Of a stretch of DNA of 39,943 nucleotides, positions 35,414-39,943 are shown one piece after another. Both the position numbers and the translations under genes were made by a program. The notes below the pieces were generated by a model that worked only from the letters and a program-made list of their open reading frames with translations, made no database searches and was not told where the DNA came from. Each line of letters begins with the position of its first letter. Within the stretch, counting starts at the first letter, position 1. The DNA is from Micavibrio sp. (GTDB taxonomy: Bacteria > Pseudomonadota > Alphaproteobacteria > Micavibrionales > Micavibrionaceae), in NCBI GenBank assembly GCA_027075555.1, contig JALTAZ010000100.1, positions 1-39,943 on the forward strand, given 5' to 3'.

Positions 35414-36670
35414 GTGTCGGCAGGTCAACAATCGAGTGATACTTTATATGATAATAGTATAGGTTGGGCTTTGATGCTCGCTATATTTGGCGTTGTGATA
35501 TGGTTGTTTTGGGTGTTTTTTGATACCGAGGTAAGAGAAATAGTTCGCTGGATACGTTATGGTGAGATGTGGTTGATCTCATGGTTCCTTCCAGATGGTT
35601 ATGAGTTTTTTATAAATGGTCGTCACAAAAACTGGTTTGCTCATTTTGAAGGGTTTGATGCTAGAAGCCCAAGAACTGGAAAAATATTCCACCAAGATGG
35701 AGTTGCAGAATATGATAAGCAAGAGCTTGAATATATGCATTTGGCAAAATTTAGCGCTATGGCGATGCAGCCTTTAAAATGGCCTATAATATTTTTAATT
35801 GGCTCTGGGGCGTTGTGGTGCATGTTTAACGGCCCTGGAACGCGTTATAGGCGCAAACTTGATCTTGAGAAATTGATTGAAGTTCAATCGCGGGTATTTC
35901 CTGTTATAACGCCGTTTGTAAAATTTAATCCAGCAACTCAGCCACCTAGACCTCCTGGTGCCCCTGTTCCTGCTGAATTGCCATTATTTGCAGAGGCATT
36001 AGGACCTGAGGAATGGTTGGCGTATAATGCTATTCAAGTTCCTGATGGTAAGATAGATAGAGATGATGCCGCGCGAGTTTTTACAAAGCAGCTTGGCAAA
36101 CCTTGGCGCGGGGTTAATAATATAGATAATCATAAGCAGATATTATTGGCTGCGTTTTGTCTGAAAGCTTCAAGAAAAAGAGGCGAGTCAGATAATATGC
36201 TAGGAAGGGTTGCTAGGTGCTGGTCGTTATCTGGTGGTTTGAATTTATCAAAAGATAGAAAACTTCTTGGTGATGCAAGGAAGGTTTTGAAGGATAAAAA
36301 TATTTCAGGATCCACTTTATCTCAGGTGAACCGCCATGCTTTTGAAACAACGGCTATGTTGCGCGCCTTGCAATATGCCCGTGAAGAGGGCGGGGTTCTT
36401 CCTTCGGGGCAGTTTGTATGGTTGCGTGCTCATGATAGAAATTTGTGGTATGCCCTTAATAATATGGGTAGACAGAGTTTCCATATGGAGGCTCTAGGGG
36501 CTATGTCGCATTTTAAAGCTGAAAAAATGACACAACGTCCGATACCTGTTCCTAAAGTTGATCACGCCGTTGATACTATCCAAGAATATATGTCGTCAAT
36601 AAAGGCTCGTCCTATACCTCAGTTAGATTATAGTAAATCTAAAAAACGCGGTATCAAGAAGGCTGTTTAA
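35414..36670 (+). CDS. dotM: DotM/IcmP (TrbA-like) type IVB coupling-complex protein
   Basis: A 418-residue inner-membrane protein of the DotM/IcmP family, partner of the DotL coupling ATPase. Two N-terminal membrane segments (about residues 15-37 and 117-135) are followed by a soluble cytoplasmic domain with AEALGPEEWLAYNAIQVPDGKID, FTKQLGKPWRGV and HAFETTAMLRALQYAREEGGVLPSGQFVWL, typical of the family. In Legionella the cytoplasmic domain binds effectors with Glu-rich signals. The start is GTG at 35414; AGGG lies about ten bases upstream. It is followed by an unknown gene and then dotL, whereas Legionella has icmP and icmO adjacent. Confidence 0.92.
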   Translation: MSAGQQSSDTLYDNSIGWALMLAIFGVVIWLFWVFFDTEVREIVRWIRYGEMWLISWFLPDGYEFFINGRHKNWFAHFEGFDARSPRTGKIFHQDGVAEYDKQELEYMHLAKFSAMAMQPLKWPIIFLIGSGALWCMFNGPGTRYRRKLDLEKLIEVQSRVFPVITPFVKFNPATQPPRPPGAPVPAELPLFAEALGPEEWLAYNAIQVPDGKIDRDDAARVFTKQLGKPWRGVNNIDNHKQILLAAFCLKASRKRGESDNMLGRVARCWSLSGGLNLSKDRKLLGDARKVLKDKNISGSTLSQVNRHAFETTAMLRALQYAREEGGVLPSGQFVWLRAHDRNLWYALNNMGRQSFHMEALGAMSHFKAEKMTQRPIPVPKVDHAVDTIQEYMSSIKARPIPQLDYSKSKKRGIKKAV

Positions 36671-36716
36671 TTTTATATGTGGTTGCAATTAGATATTTAA
36701 TAAGAAGAGAAAAGAT

Positions 36717-37292
36717 ATGAAAAATAATACAGCAGAAAAAAAAGATGTTTTAGCTTCTTCAGTTAAAATAGTTGATGGCAAGATAATTTTATCTTTGCCA
36801 AATGCAAAAATGCCTGTTGTTTGGCATATGGATATAGAAAAGGCGCAATCTGCGGCTTTTACCATTCAAGAAGATAAGAAAAAAAAGAATTATGCTTTAT
36901 TGCTTAAAAAACAAGATGGTGAGATCGATGAGATAGCCGTATTTGATAGTAAAGAAAGCGCGGTTGAAGTTTTAATGGAAACTTCCGAAGCGTTGCAAAA
37001 TGCACAAGGGCAAATTAAGGGTGCAACTATGGTCAGTGCTAATCCAGCTAATAGTAATAATGGGGGCATGGCATCTAGTTCTAAATCTTCAAAAGAAGAA
37101 GGCGGTGATAAACTTGGCGCATTTTTAGCAGTATCTCTTGTCATTGTACTAATATTGATTTGGACAGTATCGTCATCAGTTCCTGAAAAAATATCAGAAG
37201 TTGGCGGTACTAGCGTTGCTGGCGGGAATGTTGATGCTCGTCAATCTGCGGGAGTTCCTGTTTCTGCTGATGATTTTTTGAGTAAAAGATAA
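36717..37292 (+). CDS. Uncharacterised single-pass membrane protein between dotM and dotL
   Basis: A 191-residue protein with a polar N-terminal domain, one membrane segment at about residues 133-153 (LGAFLAVSLVIVLILIW) and a short tail ending VSADDFLSKR. Residues 16-100 alternate strands and helices (VKIVDGKIILSLPNAKMPVVW, then a lysine run and NYALLLKKQDGEIDEIAVFDS), a small beta-rich domain by eye. A Ser/Asn/Gly-rich linker precedes the membrane segment. No family recognised. Position between the two coupling-complex genes, 46 bp after dotM and 17 bp before dotL, suggests an accessory subunit of that complex. Eight consecutive A's lie near the 5' end. Confidence 0.75.
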   Translation: MKNNTAEKKDVLASSVKIVDGKIILSLPNAKMPVVWHMDIEKAQSAAFTIQEDKKKKNYALLLKKQDGEIDEIAVFDSKESAVEVLMETSEALQNAQGQIKGATMVSANPANSNNGGMASSSKSSKEEGGDKLGAFLAVSLVIVLILIWTVSSSVPEKISEVGGTSVAGGNVDARQSAGVPVSADDFLSKR

Positions 37293-37309
37293 TTGGAGTA
37301 TTCTTGTAA

Positions 37310-39943
37310 ATGGCGTTAGACCAAAGAAAGTATGAGCATAAGCATGAGGCGATATTGCGGGATGTGCGCCCGCTATCTATAAGGTTTGCAGATGCTCTAT
37401 CTAGTCCTACATACTCAACTTTGATATTTTTATTATCGGGTTTTGCTATTTATATTAATGACTGGGCTCTTACATTTGCTGATTTAATAGTTTTAATTTT
37501 ATTTATATATTTCCTTTGGCTGGTTTCCAGAGATAGGAGTCTGGCATTTAAATTGCCACTAGGATCAAAATATAAAGATCGTAATAATGGTAGAAATGGC
37601 AAAGCTGGACCGGCTGAGGGTATTTTATATCTTGGTAATGTTGAAAAAACAAATGAAGAGGTTTGGTTTACTAATTCTGATATTAGAACACATATTCTTT
37701 ATCTTGGTACTACGGGTGCTGGTAAAACGGAAGGGCTAAAATCTCTTGTTACTAACGCCATGTCGTGGGGATCTGGTTTTGTCTACGTCGATGGTAAGGC
37801 TGATACTGACTTATGGTCTTCATTATCTTCATTAGTAAGGCGTTTTGGGCGTGATGATGATTTGCTTGTTTTAAATTATATGACAGGTAATGCCGATGTT
37901 CAGGCGCCATCTAATACTATGAACCCATTTTCATCAGGCTCTGCATCGTATCTTACTAATATGCTTGTTAGTTTAATGCCAGAAAGTGGTGGTGATAATG
38001 CCATGTGGAAGGAACGTGCCGTTTCTTTAGTGGGATCTATGATGCCCGTACTTACATGGAAAAGGGATAATCAAGAAATTCCTATGTCGGTTCGCACAAT
38101 ACGCGAATATTTATCGTTGAATAATGTTATTAAACTTGCGCGTGATGAAGTCGTACCCGCAGAAGTTAGAGCAGGATTGAATGGTTATCTTGATACATTG
38201 CCAGGATTTATTGCTGATGCCTATGATGATGAGGGTAAAGTTAAACCACCAGGCCCAGATACGCCGCAATATAATACGGAAACAGCATCACAGCAGCATG
38301 GTTATTTGGCTATGCAGTTTACACGTTCACTGCAGTCTCTGGGGGATGATTATGGATATATCTTTGATACGCAAGCTGCAGATGTTGATATGGTTGATGT
38401 AGTTCTCAATCGCCGTATTTTGGTCGTTCTTGTTCCTGCTCTTGAAAAATCAGGCGATGAGGTTGCTAATTTAGGTAAAATTGTTTCTGCATCTATTAAA
38501 GGTATGATGGGTTCAACCCTTGGTTCAACTGTTGAGGGGGATTCTTCATCAGTTATTGAAAATAAGCCAACGCACTCTTCCACTCCGTTCATGACAGTTT
38601 TTGATGAGGTTGGTTATTATGTGGCTGAGGGTATGGCGGTTATGGCTGCTCAGGCTCGTTCACTTGGGTTTTCTTTGGTTTTTGCTGGTCAGGATTTGCC
38701 GGCTATGAAAAAACGGGTTCGTGAAGAGGCTCAATCAATCACTGCTAACTGTAACATTAAGTTATTTGGGAAACTTGAAGATCCAACGGAAACAAAAGAC
38801 TTCTTTGAAAAAACAGTTGGTAGCGCAATGGTTACGGAGGTTTCTGGTTTCCAAATGTCAGGTGGTGGTGATCTTGGTGCTTACCACGATACAAAACAAG
38901 CAGGAGTGCAGCTAAGACCGCGTGCTAGTTATGATGGTTTGCGTGGTTTTAAAGAGGGGCAAGCAGTCATTACCTATGGTGAAACGGTTGTTGATTGTGC
39001 TGTGTTTTATTCAAATCCTGGTTTTGCCAAGGCTATGCGCGTTACTCGCTATATGTCGTTGCCACCTCCAGATGAAGCGCTAATCAAACATGCTGGTGCA
39101 ATAACGAAATTGCGTGATCTTATGGTCAATAAGACTTGGACTGCTTTGCGCGCGGACGTGGCGGTTGAAACTTCTGCGGAAATCGCGGCAATGAATGATG
39201 GTTTTGTAAATAATAATAAAGAAGGGGTAGATCCTGTTGATGCTGGTATTGCTGCTCTTGTTCAAATTCATGCGATTACCAATGATATACCTCCTGCAAG
39301 TGAGAATGCTGGTAGGGCTACGGGTGGATCTAGCGGTGGAAAAGGAGGTATTACCCCGCCAAATCAGCTTAAGTCTTCTCAAACATCTGCTTCGGTTCAG
39401 CAAAAGCCTCAGTCATCACCGCTATCATCTGTGGCTACGACAGATACTGTGCCTAAGGCCGTCAAGTCCCCTCCATCGGTTTTTGGAGGTTCTACAGCTT
39501 CTACTCAGGACGAAGCCTTAGTTAAAGCCGCGCAAGATGTTAAAGAAAATCTATTTGGTGGCAATAAAGACAATTCGACTGTTTCTAAAGTATCTACACA
39601 AGATGAAGCCTTAGTCAAGGCCGCGCAAGATGTTAAAGAAAATCTATTTGGCAACTATAAGAAGGATACTAATTCACCCCCAGCTACTGCGCCAGCAAAG
39701 CCGCCATCAACTGAAGGCGGGAGCGTGAAACCTGCAATATTTGGCGGTGGTGCTCCGGCAAAGCCAGCCGAAACCCCTGCCGCGCCAGTAGAGAGTAAAG
39801 CTTCGGACGTGCCCCCAGCTACTGCGCCAGCAAAGCCGCCATCAACTGAAGGCGGGAGCGTGAAACCTGCAATATTTGGCGGTGGTGCTCCGGCAAAGCC
39901 AGCCGAAACCCCTGCCGCGCCAGTAGAGAGCAAAGCTTCGGAC
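37310..39943 (+). CDS. dotL: DotL/IcmO (TrbC-like) type IV coupling ATPase, 3' end outside window
   Basis: At least 878 residues with no stop before the window edge; Legionella DotL is 783. It recruits substrates to the type IVB channel. Two membrane segments lie at about residues 33-80, Walker A GTTGAGKT at 133-140, Walker B around FMTVFDE (D432-E433), and VFAGQDLPAM and FGKLEDPTETKDFF downstream are VirD4-like features. From about residue 660 the protein becomes low-complexity. Residues 732-762 are repeated once (TQDEALVKAAQDVKENLFG, 31-residue period), then a 45-residue Pro/Ala/Gly-rich unit starts at 790 and 835 and is still continuing at the edge. The ATG at 37310 has TTGGAG about ten bases upstream. 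Confidence 0.95.
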   Translation, partial: MALDQRKYEHKHEAILRDVRPLSIRFADALSSPTYSTLIFLLSGFAIYINDWALTFADLIVLILFIYFLWLVSRDRSLAFKLPLGSKYKDRNNGRNGKAGPAEGILYLGNVEKTNEEVWFTNSDIRTHILYLGTTGAGKTEGLKSLVTNAMSWGSGFVYVDGKADTDLWSSLSSLVRRFGRDDDLLVLNYMTGNADVQAPSNTMNPFSSGSASYLTNMLVSLMPESGGDNAMWKERAVSLVGSMMPVLTWKRDNQEIPMSVRTIREYLSLNNVIKLARDEVVPAEVRAGLNGYLDTLPGFIADAYDDEGKVKPPGPDTPQYNTETASQQHGYLAMQFTRSLQSLGDDYGYIFDTQAADVDMVDVVLNRRILVVLVPALEKSGDEVANLGKIVSASIKGMMGSTLGSTVEGDSSSVIENKPTHSSTPFMTVFDEVGYYVAEGMAVMAAQARSLGFSLVFAGQDLPAMKKRVREEAQSITANCNIKLFGKLEDPTETKDFFEKTVGSAMVTEVSGFQMSGGGDLGAYHDTKQAGVQLRPRASYDGLRGFKEGQAVITYGETVVDCAVFYSNPGFAKAMRVTRYMSLPPPDEALIKHAGAITKLRDLMVNKTWTALRADVAVETSAEIAAMNDGFVNNNKEGVDPVDAGIAALVQIHAITNDIPPASENAGRATGGSSGGKGGITPPNQLKSSQTSASVQQKPQSSPLSSVATTDTVPKAVKSPPSVFGGSTASTQDEALVKAAQDVKENLFGGNKDNSTVSKVSTQDEALVKAAQDVKENLFGNYKKDTNSPPATAPAKPPSTEGGSVKPAIFGGGAPAKPAETPAAPVESKASDVPPATAPAKPPSTEGGSVKPAIFGGGAPAKPAETPAAPVESKASD
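39503..39658 (+). repeat. Direct repeat with 93-bp period in dotL
   Basis: The segment encoding TQDEALVKAAQDVKENLFG begins at 39503 and again at 39596. The copies differ at several silent third positions (act cag gac versus aca caa gat), so the duplication is older than the 135-bp repeat next to it. Confidence 0.85.
39677..39943 (+). repeat. 135-bp tandem repeat in dotL, nearly identical copies
   Basis: Copy one is 39677-39811, copy two starts at 39812 and is cut by the window edge after 132 bases. I see one difference (gagagt versus gagagc). Each unit encodes 45 residues (PPATAPAKPPSTEGGSVKPA, then IFGGGAPAKPAETPAAPVES). The repeat is visibly more GC-rich than the surrounding genes. Confidence 0.92.

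Noticed and set aside
38181-39521. Open frames in other phases across dotL (38181-38402, 38721-38915, 39237-39521 and reverse frames)
   Set aside because: dotL is open in one frame from 37310 to the edge with all family motifs; the others are shadows, and the repetitive reverse frame reflects the tandem repeat.

Overview
The window is an AT-rich chromosomal stretch that reads as an alphaproteobacterium. Evidence for this is the DUF3576 lipoprotein-leuS-lptE order, a mitochondrial-processing-peptidase-like M16 protease, an adrenodoxin-type ferredoxin, and a groESL operon behind a heat-shock-sigma-like promoter of alphaproteobacterial type. I cannot name the genus. No IS element, prophage, CRISPR array or rRNA was seen. 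Two tRNA genes, Ala(GGC) and Thr(TGT), both encode their CCA end.

Layout. 1-5800: end of a WYL-domain regulator, a DEAD-box helicase (with DETD in motif II), tRNA-Ala, then the minus-strand operon DUF3576 lipoprotein-leuS-lptE. 5800-13500: a major porin with a strong terminator, a YggS-type PLP protein, an M16 protease, a YeiH-type transporter, and a minus-strand group with an uncharacterised anchored protein, mutM and an RsmB-type rRNA methyltransferase. 13600-17500: an accessory-looking patch with a YgjV-like membrane protein, an XRE-type regulator coupled to an orphan ATP-grasp enzyme, a receiver-less OmpR-type winged-helix regulator and a glycine-zipper protein. 17500-26150: groESL, a P-loop NTPase, a ferredoxin, an unknown membrane protein, an unknown acidic/proline-rich protein, a Bax-inhibitor-1-like protein and the lemA-htpX pair. 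26246-27517: a FIST sensor protein.

27600 to the right edge is a type IVB (Dot/Icm, IncI-like) secretion or conjugation cluster, all on the plus strand: DsbC/TrbB-like thiol oxidoreductase, an unknown internally duplicated cytoplasmic protein, a lytic transglycosylase, DotD, DotC, DotB, IcmT, a TcpQ/PilL-like periplasmic protein, DotM/IcmP, an unknown single-pass membrane protein, and DotL/IcmO, which runs off the window. The order dotD-dotC-dotB-icmT matches traH-I-J-K of IncI plasmid R64, and dotM, the DsbC-like gene and dotL match the R64 trbA/trbB/trbC set. The remaining core genes (dotA, F, G, H, I, O and others) are not in the window and probably lie to the right.

The most notable observations are these. 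The TcpQ-like gene is split at a run of ten A's, where one fewer A would restore a 580-residue protein with two TcpQ/secretin-N-like domains. The C-terminus of DotL carries near-identical 135-bp and 93-bp tandem repeats in the region that, in Legionella, receives effectors and adaptors. Two uncharacterised genes are embedded among the dot genes. The regulator/ATP-grasp pair has a perfect palindrome and a 21-bp-spaced direct repeat upstream. All functional calls are from reading motifs by eye; no database search was run.
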